Shown: piece after piece, positions 1 to 11,133 of the stretch
How the letters are laid out: the number at the start of each line of letters is the position of its first letter
Numbering within the stretch: position 1 is the stretch's first letter
NCBI RefSeq assembly: GCF_007744515.1
Contig: NZ_CP036268.1
Coordinates: forward strand, 876,358-940,357
DNA from: Stratiformator vulcanicus
GTDB lineage: Bacteria; Planctomycetota; Planctomycetia; Planctomycetales; Planctomycetaceae
DNA: 64,000 bases
Direction of reading: 5' to 3'
Position numbers and translations under genes: made by a program
Notes under the pieces: model-generated
Told to the model about the DNA's origin: nothing
Databases searched by the model: none
The model's input: the letters and a program-made list of their open reading frames with translations, nothing else

Positions 1-39
1 CGCGGCGCAGCGAGAGCGCCCGCCGAGGTGCGGAGATGA
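1..39 (+). CDS. C-terminal tail of an upstream gene (partial)
   Basis: Reading frame 1 is open from the window edge and stops at TGA 37-39. That stop overlaps the ATG of the next gene by the common ATGA arrangement, which suggests a translationally coupled upstream member of the same operon. Only twelve Arg/Ala-rich residues are visible, so no function can be assigned. In related clusters the gene before DUF4129/DUF4350 is often a MoxR-type ATPase, a DUF58 protein or a membrane protein, but nothing here decides between them. Confidence 0.4.
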   Translation, partial: RGAARAPAEVRR

Positions 40-1268
40 GTGGCGCAAAGTCTGAGCCGATTCCGACCGGTCGCAACGGCAAAGCAGCTCACAGCGACGG
101 TCTCGCGACGGTGGCTTCCGTTCGATTGCCGTTAGAGCCGCGCAACGTCCTTGGTTGTCTTGACGCCGCGGCCGCGATCGTCGCGAATTTCGCGTCCGAG
201 ATCGGTCTGCTGGCGGCAGCGGTGCTTGCCCCGTCGATCGCGATTGTCTTCACGATTTGTCGATTCGCCGGAGGCGATTTGCGGGTTGCACTCGTCGTGG
301 TTTACACAACGGTCGTGCTGCTCAATCTGGTGATTCCCTCCGCGATGACGCGCGTTCTCTTTGATGGCCGATTCGATGTCGCCCCGCAGCAACGCTCGAA
401 TGCCGCACGATGGTGGGCCGCCGCACCCAACGCCGGCGCACTTGCCGGACTCGCGTTGCTCGTGATCGCTCTGATCGAATCGAGGTTTTTCGGTGGAGCG
501 CGTTTGCCGAATTCGAATGGGTTTCTCATCTTTGCTTTGATCTGGGGCGGTGTCCTCGCCATGCGTTCGGCGATGCTGATCGCCAATCGCTTTCCCATGC
601 CCCGGCAGGTCCGCCGCTTAATTCCCCGCCGGATCGTCAAGAGCGTCCTCGATGCGGCAGTGCCGGCAATGTTGTTTTTCGGGCCGACATCGGAGTGGAA
701 GATTGCGGGCGGGATATTAATCCTTCCGGCGCTTCTGATCTCGGTTTGGGTGAGCGTTCGCTCTGCATTCGCGACGGAGCGAGCCGCGTTTCGAAGTCGC
801 AACCCGGAACTCCATAACGCTCGAGCCGATGCGCTGTTTCGGGGGATTGACTCTCGTAGCGAATCGCTCGGCCGCGGCTTCGTGTTGGCGGGATTGACGA
901 TGCTATTCACCGCGGTGCTTTGTTGGACACTGCAATGGTTGTATTCGACGGCGACGGGGACGGCATCGTTCGGCGGAGCGTTCGTGGAGATGACTCAGGT
1001 CTCTGATCAATGGCTTATTCTGCGCGGCGTGTTAGCCGACCCGGTCGTTGCAACGTGTTTCGTCGCGGCCGCTATTTGCGCGTGGATCGTGTGCCGGATC
1101 GCGTGGTACTTTGGCTATCTCGATACCCGGGTTCGGTTCGACTGCTGGGATCTAGAATTGGAGATCGGCAAAGAACTCGAGTCACTCGGTCCGGCTTCGT
1201 CGGCCGAACGGAGAGCGAGCAGCCGGACGACCGCTGTCGCGGATACTTCCTCGAACGTAGCAACGTAG
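36..1268 (+). CDS. Multi-pass membrane protein of unknown function
   Basis: A 410-residue protein with several hydrophobic stretches (roughly residues 50-105, 130-147, 160-182, 205-245, 285-307 and 335-362) separated by short Arg-rich loops, so an integral inner-membrane protein. I do not recognise a family. It begins inside the stop of the preceding gene and ends 9 nt before a DUF4129 gene, which is followed with overlap by a DUF4350 gene, so it is almost certainly co-transcribed with them. Such clusters usually also hold a MoxR ATPase and a DUF58 protein and are thought to concern envelope proteins or transglutaminase-like factors. The role here is inferred from neighbours only. The C-terminus is hydrophilic and Ser/Arg-rich. 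Confidence 0.75.
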   Translation: MSGAKSEPIPTGRNGKAAHSDGLATVASVRLPLEPRNVLGCLDAAAAIVANFASEIGLLAAAVLAPSIAIVFTICRFAGGDLRVALVVVYTTVVLLNLVIPSAMTRVLFDGRFDVAPQQRSNAARWWAAAPNAGALAGLALLVIALIESRFFGGARLPNSNGFLIFALIWGGVLAMRSAMLIANRFPMPRQVRRLIPRRIVKSVLDAAVPAMLFFGPTSEWKIAGGILILPALLISVWVSVRSAFATERAAFRSRNPELHNARADALFRGIDSRSESLGRGFVLAGLTMLFTAVLCWTLQWLYSTATGTASFGGAFVEMTQVSDQWLILRGVLADPVVATCFVAAAICAWIVCRIAWYFGYLDTRVRFDCWDLELEIGKELESLGPASSAERRASSRTTAVADTSSNVAT

Positions 1269-1277
1269 CGCTTCCGC

Positions 1278-2141
1278 ATGAACAGATTGATCGACACCCG
1301 ACAGAGCAGAAATCGGCTGAGCGGCGTCGCGTCTGTCGCGCTTGTGGTCGCGGCGTTTTTCGGACTATCGACACATGTCGTCGCTGCGGAATCGGCTGAG
1401 GGAGCGGAGGCGAATTACGTTTCGGACGGGTTGGGGTGGGACGACGACGTCTTCACGGCTGAAGAGATTCGCGATGCCGCCGAGTCGGTCATGCAGTCTC
1501 CCGACTTGCAACGGTTTGCCGATTTCGAGGGCCAAGCTTCCGGTGGCGAGAAGACGAAGAAGGAGCCGGAGACCGCCAAGCAACCGCAGTCGTCGCGATC
1601 GAATCAAACATCGATTCGGTCCGCCGGATTGCTCGGCGAATTGTTCGGCGGTTTACTCCACTTGTTCGCCTACGGACTGATCGGGATCGTTGTGCTGGCG
1701 ATCGTCTATCTCGTGTTCCGAGCGCTGAGCGAACGGCAATCGCGCGGGGCGATGGGATCGGTCAACGAAGCGACGATTGTCGATGTCGAAGAAGAAGGGG
1801 TCGACGCCGGAGCCGTGGGGTTGGGATCAGATCAACGGCGGGACGCGGCCGTCGAGGCTGCGCGCGAAGGACGCTTCGGGGAGGCGATCGCCTTGCTGCT
1901 GATCGGTTTGCTCGCGCGGTTAGAACGTGCCGGCATGATCCGCCCCCGTCGAGGTTTGACCCACTTTGACTACCTGCGGGCCGCCCGCAGTGAACCGTCG
2001 CTTTATGAGGCGCTTAAGGCCGTACTCCGCATCTATCACCCGATCGGATTCGGCCGGCGCTCGGCCGATCGGACCGCGTTCGAACAGTCTCTCTCCGCTT
2101 ATGATCGTGCCACCGTGCCGGTCGCGGAGGCGACGACGTGA
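1278..2141 (+). CDS. DUF4129 domain membrane protein
   Basis: 287 residues. An N-terminal hydrophobic signal-like segment (about residues 17-37) precedes an exported acidic region, then a membrane span at about 117-150. After it comes a cytoplasmic domain (about 185-275) with the DUF4129 pattern: an AAREGRFGEAI helix, a hydrophobic helix, then an RGLTHFDYLRA stretch and a final YHPIGFG segment. DUF4129 proteins sit in MoxR/DUF58/transglutaminase clusters; their biochemical role is not established. The gene starts 9 nt after the upstream membrane protein and its TGA overlaps the start of the DUF4350 gene by four bases, so the three are translationally coupled. Confidence 0.85.
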   Translation: MNRLIDTRQSRNRLSGVASVALVVAAFFGLSTHVVAAESAEGAEANYVSDGLGWDDDVFTAEEIRDAAESVMQSPDLQRFADFEGQASGGEKTKKEPETAKQPQSSRSNQTSIRSAGLLGELFGGLLHLFAYGLIGIVVLAIVYLVFRALSERQSRGAMGSVNEATIVDVEEEGVDAGAVGLGSDQRRDAAVEAAREGRFGEAIALLLIGLLARLERAGMIRPRRGLTHFDYLRAARSEPSLYEALKAVLRIYHPIGFGRRSADRTAFEQSLSAYDRATVPVAEATT

Positions 2142-3319
2142 AGTTGCGATCCCACTTTGAAACTGATTTGCGTTGGGCGGCGGCGGTACTGATCGCAATC
2201 GTGTTGCCCGTCACCCTGCCCGATCTCACGCCCCCCGATCCCTCCGACAGCTACTCTGATAACGCACTCGGCAAACTCGCCGCCGTCCGCTTGTGTGATG
2301 CGCTCGGAGTGGAAGCGCGACGAAATACGGAGGACTTAACGCGGGTGCTCGGCGATACGAGCAAATTCGATCCGTGGGAAACAGTGCTGGTCCTCGCGGG
2401 ACCGGCTCGCTACCCGACCCCCGCCGAGTGGTCGGTCCTGCTCGACTGGATCGACGAAGGCGGAGCGGTCGTGCTCGCGGCGAACAGTGCCCAACCTGAA
2501 TTCGAAGTTCCGGGCTACGACATCGCTGTCGTCGAGTTGGGGGAACCACTTGAGGTCGCCCCCGATGATGAGAGTGGCGATCTAATTCTTGACTGGGGTG
2601 ACGCCGTCGATTCCTACGCTTGGACGTCTTACGGCCGGATCGAAGGTTCCGGCGTCGAACCGATCCTGGAGATCGACGGCACCGTTCAAGCCGGACGCAT
2701 CGCCATCGGCGACGGCGAACTGACGATCGTCGCGACCGATTCACCGCTGACCAATATCGGCCTCGGTCGCGGTTTGACGAGTGTGATCACATGGCGTCTG
2801 CTCGAGGGGGCGACGTACATCCGAAGCGTCTATGTGTTCGACGAATCTCTCAACGTCTCGGGCACGCCGCGGATCGTTTCGCTTCTGATTTCCGAGCCCT
2901 TTCGCCCGTTCACGATGCAATGCCTCATCGCATTGCTGCTGTTCGCGTGGTGGCAGTCGCGGCCGTTCGGACCGGGCATCGCCGTCGCCGATCCGGTTCG
3001 AGACGATATCGTCGCCCACGCGGACGCAGCCGGCACCCTGCACTACCGCCAGGGAGACGGTCGCCGGTTGCTGATCCGGTATCGCGAAGCACTCATTTCC
3101 GATCTAAAACTGCGGCGCTTGAAAGGGCGTGAAGATCGCGTGCTCGCCCCGATCGCGGACCGAATGAACAGCTCCGTCGCTGATGTCCGCGCGGTCTTTC
3201 GTGAGACGGGAAGTAATGCGAAGGCCCCGCGTGATCGCGCCGCGGCCGCCCGGCTAATTCGCCGACTCGCCGAAGTCCGTGAAGCCTCCGGCAGGCCGAC
3301 TCCGCAGGGCGAGAACTGA
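2138..3319 (+). CDS. DUF4350 domain membrane protein
   Basis: 393 residues. One membrane span near the N-terminus (about 13-32), an extracytoplasmic domain resembling DUF4350 (about 40-230, with the glutamine-amidotransferase-like stretch in which a WSVLLDWIDEGGAVVLAA segment stands out), a second span at about 258-276, and a basic cytoplasmic tail. The order DUF4129 then DUF4350 is a recurring gene pair, which supports the call. The GTG/ATG start lies inside the DUF4129 stop. It is the last gene of this operon: 246 nt without a recognisable gene follow. Confidence 0.8.
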   Translation: MKLRSHFETDLRWAAAVLIAIVLPVTLPDLTPPDPSDSYSDNALGKLAAVRLCDALGVEARRNTEDLTRVLGDTSKFDPWETVLVLAGPARYPTPAEWSVLLDWIDEGGAVVLAANSAQPEFEVPGYDIAVVELGEPLEVAPDDESGDLILDWGDAVDSYAWTSYGRIEGSGVEPILEIDGTVQAGRIAIGDGELTIVATDSPLTNIGLGRGLTSVITWRLLEGATYIRSVYVFDESLNVSGTPRIVSLLISEPFRPFTMQCLIALLLFAWWQSRPFGPGIAVADPVRDDIVAHADAAGTLHYRQGDGRRLLIRYREALISDLKLRRLKGREDRVLAPIADRMNSSVADVRAVFRETGSNAKAPRDRAAAARLIRRLAEVREASGRPTPQGEN

Positions 3320-3565
3320 AATCGCCGCTCGATCGCGAACGAGCGACGGGTCCGCGTCCGATTCGCAACTCTTTCTCGATTCAATACTTACGTCGTTGGT
3401 TCCTCGGTCACGTCGAATCGCTCTTCGCCGCGAGTTTTCAAGATCGCTTGGCTATCGAAGTTTGCTTCAGCGGGCCGACCGTTTGTGCCGATGAGGTAAA
3501 CTATGCGGTTTTTTCCGCCGAGGAACCGTCGTCTGCGCTGCGGCCGACAACGAAGGATGCGCCGA

Positions 3566-5506
3566 ATGAAGACCTTGCGATCCGATCGAATCACCACGTT
3601 TGGGGCTGCCGGTATCGTCTGCGCCGGATTGTGCATCGCGATGCCAATCCGGACCGAGGCGGCCGGCCCGAGAGCCCAGACCGCAACGCGGCACCAAGTT
3701 CAATCATTCCAAAATGGCGCGACGTCGGCGACGTACATCGGAGTCATCGGGCAGATCGCGCGACCGGGCTCGTATCATTTCGATTCAGCCAGTCCCACCA
3801 TCGGTGAGGTCTTGAAAGTTGCCGGTCCGCTGACGGACGAAGCAACCGGCTCGGTGCGGATCATTCGCCACGGACGAACCGGAATTCAAATGTCGGTCCG
3901 CCCCGGCAGTGACTATCGCCTCGTCCCCGGTGACGTGCTTGTGATCGATGGCACGAGGGGGCGGCGGTTCGGTGTCACCGGCGTGACACAGACGGCGTAT
4001 CGCGCGGAGCGAAAATTTGCCAAGACAAATGATGCGGCGCGACCGGCCGTGCAATTGGCCGTGGTCGGGATCGCCGAACGACCGGTAATTCTGAAGGTGG
4101 CCGGAGAACGGGCAACGCCGCGGGCGATGGTCGCGAGCCTCGGTCAAACCCACCTCGATCCCGCGCGGGACATCCACGTGATCGCCGCCGGAATGAATGG
4201 CAAGGCGATATCGGATCGGCCCCTGCCGGAAGGTTCGGTACTCGTGTTCGACCCGCGCCGCGTTCGCGCCGAAACGATTCCGACGTTGCCGGAGCCGATC
4301 GCCGTTGATGCCTCGGCAATCGCCCTGACCGATGGACAAGCCATTCCGCCGGCACCAACGACCGCAGCGCCGGCGCTTCCGCCGCTGCCGACCGGACCGG
4401 CGATCACCCCGGAACCGGCATTCGACGGTCCGGGCGAAATTTCGTCGATCGATGATGGCCCGCTGATGAGCGATCTGACATCGATTCCGAAGCTCGAAAT
4501 GCTTCCGCCCCCGCCGACTGACAATCCACTACAGGTCGCCGATTCGACCGGTTCACACCTCTCCTTCATCGACCCGCCCGGCGGAGCTGCTTCCAACTCG
4601 ATTTCCGGAACCGGAGTCGAAAATGTTCCGCCTCCGACCGAAGGGCTGACTACTGACTCCGGTGAGATCAAACTCGTCGAAGAAGGCGAAGCGACCGAAC
4701 AAGTTGCGGAAGCCGGGACGGTCTCGACCATTCTGATTCTACTGACGTCGCTGCCGGCGGCCTTCGGACTCGGCACCTTGGTGTTTTTCGGTATCCGCCA
4801 ATTCCTGGCGTTCCGATCCGACTTCCGCGCGTTCCCACTTCATCGCGATTGGGTGGCGACGATTCTTCGACGTTCACGCAGTGCCGTTGCCATCAGCGAA
4901 GAACGAGCGACCGCGCCAGCGAATCAAATCGCAGTGGCTGCCGCTCCGATTATCGCCGCCGTGCCGGAGCCGGAGGAATCACTTCCGGAAACGACTTCGC
5001 ATCAAGAGGATGACGCGAACGTGGTGATCGCCGAGGAAGCGAGCCTCGCCGTCGAAACAGAGGTCACCACAACGGAGTCGGAAGAGACCGAGTTCGATTC
5101 CGCGCCGATTCCTGTTCAAGAATCAATCGCGATTGAAGAACCGATTTCTTCTGAAACGACGGAAGAAGTCGCGGACGATCCGTTCATGACGGCGATCGCG
5201 TTGATGTGCCACGCCGAATCGATCGAAGAAGAGCCGGTCCTCTGGCCCAGCGAACTCCATATTCACGGTCGCTCGACCGGCTTGGCCCGGCTGCGAGTCG
5301 ACGCGGCCGAGAACGTGCTCGACGCTCCGCATTTTCTGCGGACCGGCGACGGACGTCAGCAGCAACGTGAAGCCGCAGAGACCGCCGCCGCGGTCTCACC
5401 GTCCTATCGCGTCGATGCCGCCGCCGAGGTGGCCGCGTCGAACTCCGCCGAGGATTCGCTCACCCGCGCTCTGGCCCGGCAGTACTCAAAGACCCCATCC
5501 GAATAA
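3566..5506 (+). CDS. SLBB-like membrane protein with acidic cytoplasmic tail
   Basis: 646 residues from the chosen ATG, which has AAGGA (3553-3557) eight bases upstream and opens a clear signal peptide (about residues 8-33). An upstream ATG at 3503 would add 21 Arg-rich residues. Two beta-grasp SLBB-like repeats follow (about 57-129, beginning YIGVIGQIARPGSYHF, and about 165-231), each with a 'VPGDVLVID'-type ending. SLBB domains occur in polysaccharide-export and DNA-uptake proteins. Then come a Pro-rich linker (240-370), one membrane span (about 386-409) and a Glu/Ala-rich cytoplasmic tail to the end. A 99-nt gap separates it from the actin-fold gene downstream, suggesting one operon. The family assignment of the SLBB part is by eye. 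No glycan genes are nearby. Confidence 0.65.
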   Translation: MKTLRSDRITTFGAAGIVCAGLCIAMPIRTEAAGPRAQTATRHQVQSFQNGATSATYIGVIGQIARPGSYHFDSASPTIGEVLKVAGPLTDEATGSVRIIRHGRTGIQMSVRPGSDYRLVPGDVLVIDGTRGRRFGVTGVTQTAYRAERKFAKTNDAARPAVQLAVVGIAERPVILKVAGERATPRAMVASLGQTHLDPARDIHVIAAGMNGKAISDRPLPEGSVLVFDPRRVRAETIPTLPEPIAVDASAIALTDGQAIPPAPTTAAPALPPLPTGPAITPEPAFDGPGEISSIDDGPLMSDLTSIPKLEMLPPPPTDNPLQVADSTGSHLSFIDPPGGAASNSISGTGVENVPPPTEGLTTDSGEIKLVEEGEATEQVAEAGTVSTILILLTSLPAAFGLGTLVFFGIRQFLAFRSDFRAFPLHRDWVATILRRSRSAVAISEERATAPANQIAVAAAPIIAAVPEPEESLPETTSHQEDDANVVIAEEASLAVETEVTTTESEETEFDSAPIPVQESIAIEEPISSETTEEVADDPFMTAIALMCHAESIEEEPVLWPSELHIHGRSTGLARLRVDAAENVLDAPHFLRTGDGRQQQREAAETAAAVSPSYRVDAAAEVAASNSAEDSLTRALARQYSKTPSE

Positions 5507-5605
5507 TGGCGGGATTGCCCGCGACAGGTCTCCAAGGATTTTCAAGCCGCGCACGTCGCCGCCGACCAATTCCAATTTTGTCAGCGTTACGAATTGAGGT
5601 AAGCC

Positions 5606-6634
5606 ATGAATATCGGTCTTGATCTCGGAACGGATCGATTTCGCTCGTTGCGCGCCATCGATGGCCGATTGGTCGCGCGTGCGGTGCCGTCGCGATGCAG
5701 TATGGTCGACGATACACCCGCGGCCCGCCGCCTGTTGGAGCGGGCTTCGCTCCCCTATGCGGTTTGCCAAAGCGATCTGATCCTCTTGGGAGAAGCCGCC
5801 TTGGAATCGGCGGCGCTCGTCGGGAAACCGTCGATCGAACTGCTGCCGGGCGGGAATGTCCCCTCGAACGATCCCCCGGCTCGGCAGGTCATCGCGGCGC
5901 TGATCGAGAGCCTATTGCCGGCCCCGACGCTGAGCGGGACACGCCCGGTTTGCGGGTTGGTTCTTCCCCACAGCGGAACGGCTGACGGAGCCGACTTCCT
6001 GACGCATCTGGTCGAGTTGCGAGGATACGTCGCAGAGCAAATTCGCGCCGCCGACGCGGTCGCCCTGGCAACGCTCAGTCAGGAAATGCTGACCGGAGCC
6101 GTGCTGACGTTAGGGGCGAACTCCGCCGAATTCGCCGTCATTCATCACGGTCGCCGTGCCGCTCACATTCTAATCGATGTCGGGACCGCCGATATCGATC
6201 GGGCGATCGCCGAAGCCGATGACCTGCACATCTACGACACCGCCGGAGTTCGCTTTCGTGACGACGCGAGCGTCGGTCGCTCCAGGGAAAATCTGAGTGG
6301 CAGCCTGCTCAATCCTGGCGATGCCCGGGCGAAGCAGATCGAAGCCGCCTACACGCGATGGCTCGACTCGATCATCCTGCAGGCGACTGAGCTAACCGGG
6401 AAGACGGTTATGGCCGGCGTGCCGGGGAAACTGCCCCTCGTCTGTGCCGGCGGTCCGACGCAGATTCGCGGGTTCGTTCCGTTTCTCGAATCGCGATTGC
6501 GTTCGGCCGACTTACCCTTTGACGTGTCGGAAATCCGCGTCGCGGACGCCGCTTACACGGCCGCCCGCGGAGCATTGGCACATGCGGAACTCACGCGGGC
6601 CGAAGCCCAACGCCCGACGGCAAAGGTGGCGTGA
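5606..6634 (+). CDS. Actin-fold (MreB/Hsp70-like) protein, probably degenerate ATPase
   Basis: 342 residues. The N-terminus shows the phosphate-1 loop of the actin superfamily (IGLDLGTDRFR, residues 3-13). Residues 166-200 align with the phosphate-2 hairpin of MreB, but the usual aspartate is Thr168 and the Gly/Thr-rich loop reads GANSA. A late segment, LVCAGGPTQIRGF, fits the adenosine-binding GG loop. The fold therefore looks intact while the hydrolytic site is altered. The length fits MreB-sized proteins. It follows the SLBB membrane protein by 99 nt on the same strand, so the two may act together, for instance as a cytoplasmic partner of that protein's tail. The specific role is unknown. 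Confidence 0.65.
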   Translation: MNIGLDLGTDRFRSLRAIDGRLVARAVPSRCSMVDDTPAARRLLERASLPYAVCQSDLILLGEAALESAALVGKPSIELLPGGNVPSNDPPARQVIAALIESLLPAPTLSGTRPVCGLVLPHSGTADGADFLTHLVELRGYVAEQIRAADAVALATLSQEMLTGAVLTLGANSAEFAVIHHGRRAAHILIDVGTADIDRAIAEADDLHIYDTAGVRFRDDASVGRSRENLSGSLLNPGDARAKQIEAAYTRWLDSIILQATELTGKTVMAGVPGKLPLVCAGGPTQIRGFVPFLESRLRSADLPFDVSEIRVADAAYTAARGALAHAELTRAEAQRPTAKVA

Positions 6635-6649
6635 ACGCGAACGGAGCCT

Positions 6650-6673
6650 GACCGCGAAGATAATTTCGCGGTC
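6650..6673. terminator. Hairpin between convergent genes
   Basis: A perfect 9-bp inverted repeat (gaccgcgaa / ttcgcggtc) with a 6-nt loop lies 15 nt after the actin-fold gene and 15 nt before the end of the convergent minus-strand gene. There is no U-tract on either side. It would serve both directions, but terminator function is inferred from position and stem only. Confidence 0.5.
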
Positions 6674-6688
6674 AACTTCCAACTCGGC

Positions 6689-7012
6689 TCAATCGCTTTC
6701 GACGAGGCTCCATTCGGGCAGGTCGGCCGTCTCGTTCGATCGCACTCGCGAACGGGCGAACTTCGGCCCGGCCAGCGTTTCATGAGCCGCGTGAACCTCG
6801 TGCGAGGTTCCCGGTGCCAGCGGAACGAACGATGAACGGCTCGGCTTCGCCATTTCGGCATCGCGCCGGGACATTTCGTCGAGCACGATCGGATGCCAGC
6901 CCGCGTTCCGTTCTTCGCCGGTGACGTAATTCTCGCGAGCCCATCGCCGCAATCGAAGTTCTCGGATCGGATCGAGCGGACGCCGATCGGCAATTCCAGT
7001 TTTTGTCGACAT
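6689..7012 (-). CDS. Small protein of unknown function
   Basis: 107 residues, mostly charged and without a signal peptide or membrane span, so probably cytoplasmic. The start is supported by an AAAAGGGA stretch just upstream of the ATG on the minus strand. An N-terminal segment (DPIRELRLRRWARENYV) looks helical; the rest has no motif I recognise. The gene lies downstream of the enolase region on the same strand but with a 302-nt gap, so it probably has its own promoter. Function unknown. Confidence 0.6.
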   Translation of the reverse strand: MSTKTGIADRRPLDPIRELRLRRWARENYVTGEERNAGWHPIVLDEMSRRDAEMAKPSRSSFVPLAPGTSHEVHAAHETLAGPKFARSRVRSNETADLPEWSLVESD

Positions 7013-7314
7013 ACGATTCCCTTTTCTACTGGTGAAGCTCCGCGAGCGGTGCGCCCGTCGTGCCGCACATGGCGAGTCCGTTATTCTCCCATCGGAAAAG
7101 TCAAGGGTGAGCGAAAGCAGAACGATCAGGCGGCTGACGCGTTCCCGGCAATCGGTGCCGGTCGCACCGGATCTGCCGCGTGTTGCCGATAATCGCTGGC
7201 GTCCGAAGAATCCGTCTGAGCCGAAGAGCCGATACGAAGCGGTTCGATCCGAGCTATGAGCGCGCGTTGGAGAATCGCATCACCGCTGCATCGCCGCCCT
7301 GCCCCGCCAACCGG
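7013..7314. other. Intergenic, nothing recognised
   Basis: About 300 nt between two minus-strand genes. I see no convincing gene, RNA or repeat. It must hold the ribosome-binding site (a purine run at its left edge) and probably a promoter of the 107-residue gene. Confidence 0.4.
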
Positions 7315-7932
7315 TTAACGATGCGGGCCGGAGCGTCGATAGCGCCGCAGTCCGCGACGGGTCCACGCGGCGAGGTTCGACGTGGCGGCTTTGACTTCGC
7401 CCTCGCTGCGATCGCTGCTGAGGATCAGTCCGAAGACCATCAGCGACGCGGCAATCACGACGGCTGTGCAGCGAATCACGCTTGATTCCGCGATCGGACG
7501 CAACAGCATCGCCGCGGTTGATCCGCGGACGACCGAGGTCACCGGCTCATCCATCGGCGAGAACGACGGTTGCGACTTGAGGCGGAGCGACGGGTCGACC
7601 GGAATGACCTCTTCACCCTGACGCCCGGCTGCGAACTCGATCCTCGCGATTTGTTCGGCGAAGCCGGGATCATTTCGCAGAGTTCCGGCGATCGACTCGA
7701 GACGTTCGACCTGTCGGGCCAACTCGACCAGTTTGAGATGATCGGAGCGGTACGCGGTCGTCAACTCGTCGAGCCGAACGGCCTTTGGTGCCAGATGCAC
7801 AATCGCCAGCAAGGCTGCGGCAATCGACATGGTGGCCAGCGCGATGCCGTCGATACGAGTCAACGGAAAACGGCGGTGGCGTCGACCCGGGGGAAAAGAA
7901 GGGCCATCCATGGCCGACGAGTCACCATCCAT
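7315..7932 (-). CDS. Membrane/coiled-coil protein, FtsB/DivIC-like position next to enolase
   Basis: 205 residues. A basic N-terminus, a membrane span (about 32-50), then a predicted coiled coil (about 52-95, heptad-like LDELTTAYRSDHLKLVELARQ...). This is the FtsB/DivIC layout, and the gene lies just downstream of eno on the same strand, a synteny seen in many bacteria where eno precedes the septum-formation initiator. Unlike FtsB it is about twice the usual length and has a second hydrophobic span near 155-173 followed by a basic tail. The start is uncertain: no good Shine-Dalgarno precedes 7932 and an internal ATG lies seven codons in. The septum-initiator assignment is tentative. Confidence 0.6.
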   Translation of the reverse strand: MDGDSSAMDGPSFPPGRRHRRFPLTRIDGIALATMSIAAALLAIVHLAPKAVRLDELTTAYRSDHLKLVELARQVERLESIAGTLRNDPGFAEQIARIEFAAGRQGEEVIPVDPSLRLKSQPSFSPMDEPVTSVVRGSTAAMLLRPIAESSVIRCTAVVIAASLMVFGLILSSDRSEGEVKAATSNLAAWTRRGLRRYRRSGPHR

Positions 7933-8112
7933 GTGACCGACTCAAGGAGCAGTTGTCAGAATTTGTTGTCAGATACGGTTGTCGAAATTAGAGCTGCATT
8001 AACAGTTTGGTATGGGGCAGCCGACTCGACGCGGGATGGGTTCTAGCAAGTCAAAAGCGGGTCGGCCATCCCGGTCCATCGGGATGTCGCGCGACCCAGG
8101 TCAACGCCTCGG

Positions 8113-9959
<1,847 letters not shown>

Positions 9960-11069
9960 ATGAGCCGGGCCATAGATCAGGACATGCAGCGGTTCAAGGA
10001 CATCGTCCGGGGCCGCATTCGCAAGGACCTGCGTCGCTACATAACCCATGGGGAACTCTACGGACGCAAGGGCCGTGAGACCGTGAGTATCCCCGTACCG
10101 AATGTCGAGACGCCACGGTTCCGTCACGGCAACAAAGGCTCCGGTGGCGTCGGACAGGGGGAAGGCGAAGACGGAACCCCGATCGGTCGCGGCGGCGATC
10201 AGGACGGCGACGGCACCGGCCAAGCCGGCAGCGAACCGGGCGGCCACGTGCGCGAGGTTGAGGTGACGCTGGACGAATTGGCCGAGATGCTCGCCGCCGA
10301 ACTCGCGCTGCCCAACATCGAGCCCAAGGGCAAAGACAGCATCAAGAGCCGTAAGGACAAGTACTCAAGTATCCGCCGCACCGGCCCCGATTCCCTGCGT
10401 CACGTGAAACGAACCTACAAGCGAGCGCTCAAGCGGCAGATTGCGGCGGGCGAATTCAATCCGAAGGAGCCGCGGATCATCCCCGTCAGAGGCGACGAAG
10501 AATACCGCTCATGGAAACCGGTGCTGGAGCCGCAGGCCAACGCCGCGATCATCTACATGATGGATGTGTCCGGCTCGATGACCGATGAGCAGAAGGAGAT
10601 CGTGCGGATCGAATCTTTCTGGATCGATACCTGGCTCAAAAAGCAGTACGACGGCGTCGAACGTCGCTACATCGTCCACGATGCCGTCGCCCATGAGGTC
10701 GATGAAGACACGTTCTACCGCACGCGCGAATCAGGCGGCACGCGCATCAGCAGTGCCTACAAGGCCTGTAGCATAATCATCGACCGCGACTTCCCGCCGG
10801 CCGACTGGAACATCTACTGCTTTCAGTTTTCCGATGGCGATAACTGGGGCGAAGACAACGAAGGCTGCCTGAAAGTACTGACCGACTCGATCCTGCCCCA
10901 TTGCAACCTGTTCTGCTACGGGCAAGTCGAAAGCCCCTACGGCTCCGGCGACTACATCCGCGAACTCCGGCGCATTAAAGACGAATACGAGCAGATGATC
11001 CTATCGGAAATCGACGACAAGGATGCGATCTTCGATTCAATTAAGACGTTTCTGGGAACGGGGCGGTGA
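9960..11069 (+). CDS. DUF444 family protein (YeaH/YhbH)
   Basis: 369 residues, the family's normal size. The N-terminus [23 protein letters not shown], a Gly-rich linker (about 55-90) and a VWA-like C-terminal half with the metal-site-type sequence [12 protein letters not shown] (residues ~201-212) are typical. In enterobacteria and Bacillus the gene lies with the kinase gene prkA/yeaG and spoVR, and is linked to starvation or sporulation-type responses; the molecular role is unknown. Here the SpoVR gene follows about 740 nt later, with a Uma2 gene between them, and no PrkA gene is seen upstream. Cytoplasmic. Confidence 0.93.
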   Translation: MSRAIDQDMQRFKDIVRGRIRKDLRRYITHGELYGRKGRETVSIPVPNVETPRFRHGNKGSGGVGQGEGEDGTPIGRGGDQDGDGTGQAGSEPGGHVREVEVTLDELAEMLAAELALPNIEPKGKDSIKSRKDKYSSIRRTGPDSLRHVKRTYKRALKRQIAAGEFNPKEPRIIPVRGDEEYRSWKPVLEPQANAAIIYMMDVSGSMTDEQKEIVRIESFWIDTWLKKQYDGVERRYIVHDAVAHEVDEDTFYRTRESGGTRISSAYKACSIIIDRDFPPADWNIYCFQFSDGDNWGEDNEGCLKVLTDSILPHCNLFCYGQVESPYGSGDYIRELRRIKDEYEQMILSEIDDKDAIFDSIKTFLGTGR

Positions 11070-11070
11070 G

Positions 11071-11098
11071 GCGAGCCGGAAGCGTCAGCGCCCGGAGT
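11071..11098. repeat. 27-28 nt dispersed repeat (copy 1)
   Basis: Directly after the DUF444 stop. The 27 nt gcgagccggaagcgtca...cccggag recur at 54688-54714, with one mismatch, inside cysS. This type of GC-rich short repeat is scattered in planctomycete intergenic DNA. Confidence 0.6.
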
Positions 11099-11133
11099 TG
11101 GCTTCAACACGATTCAAACGAAATGAGCCCTTG

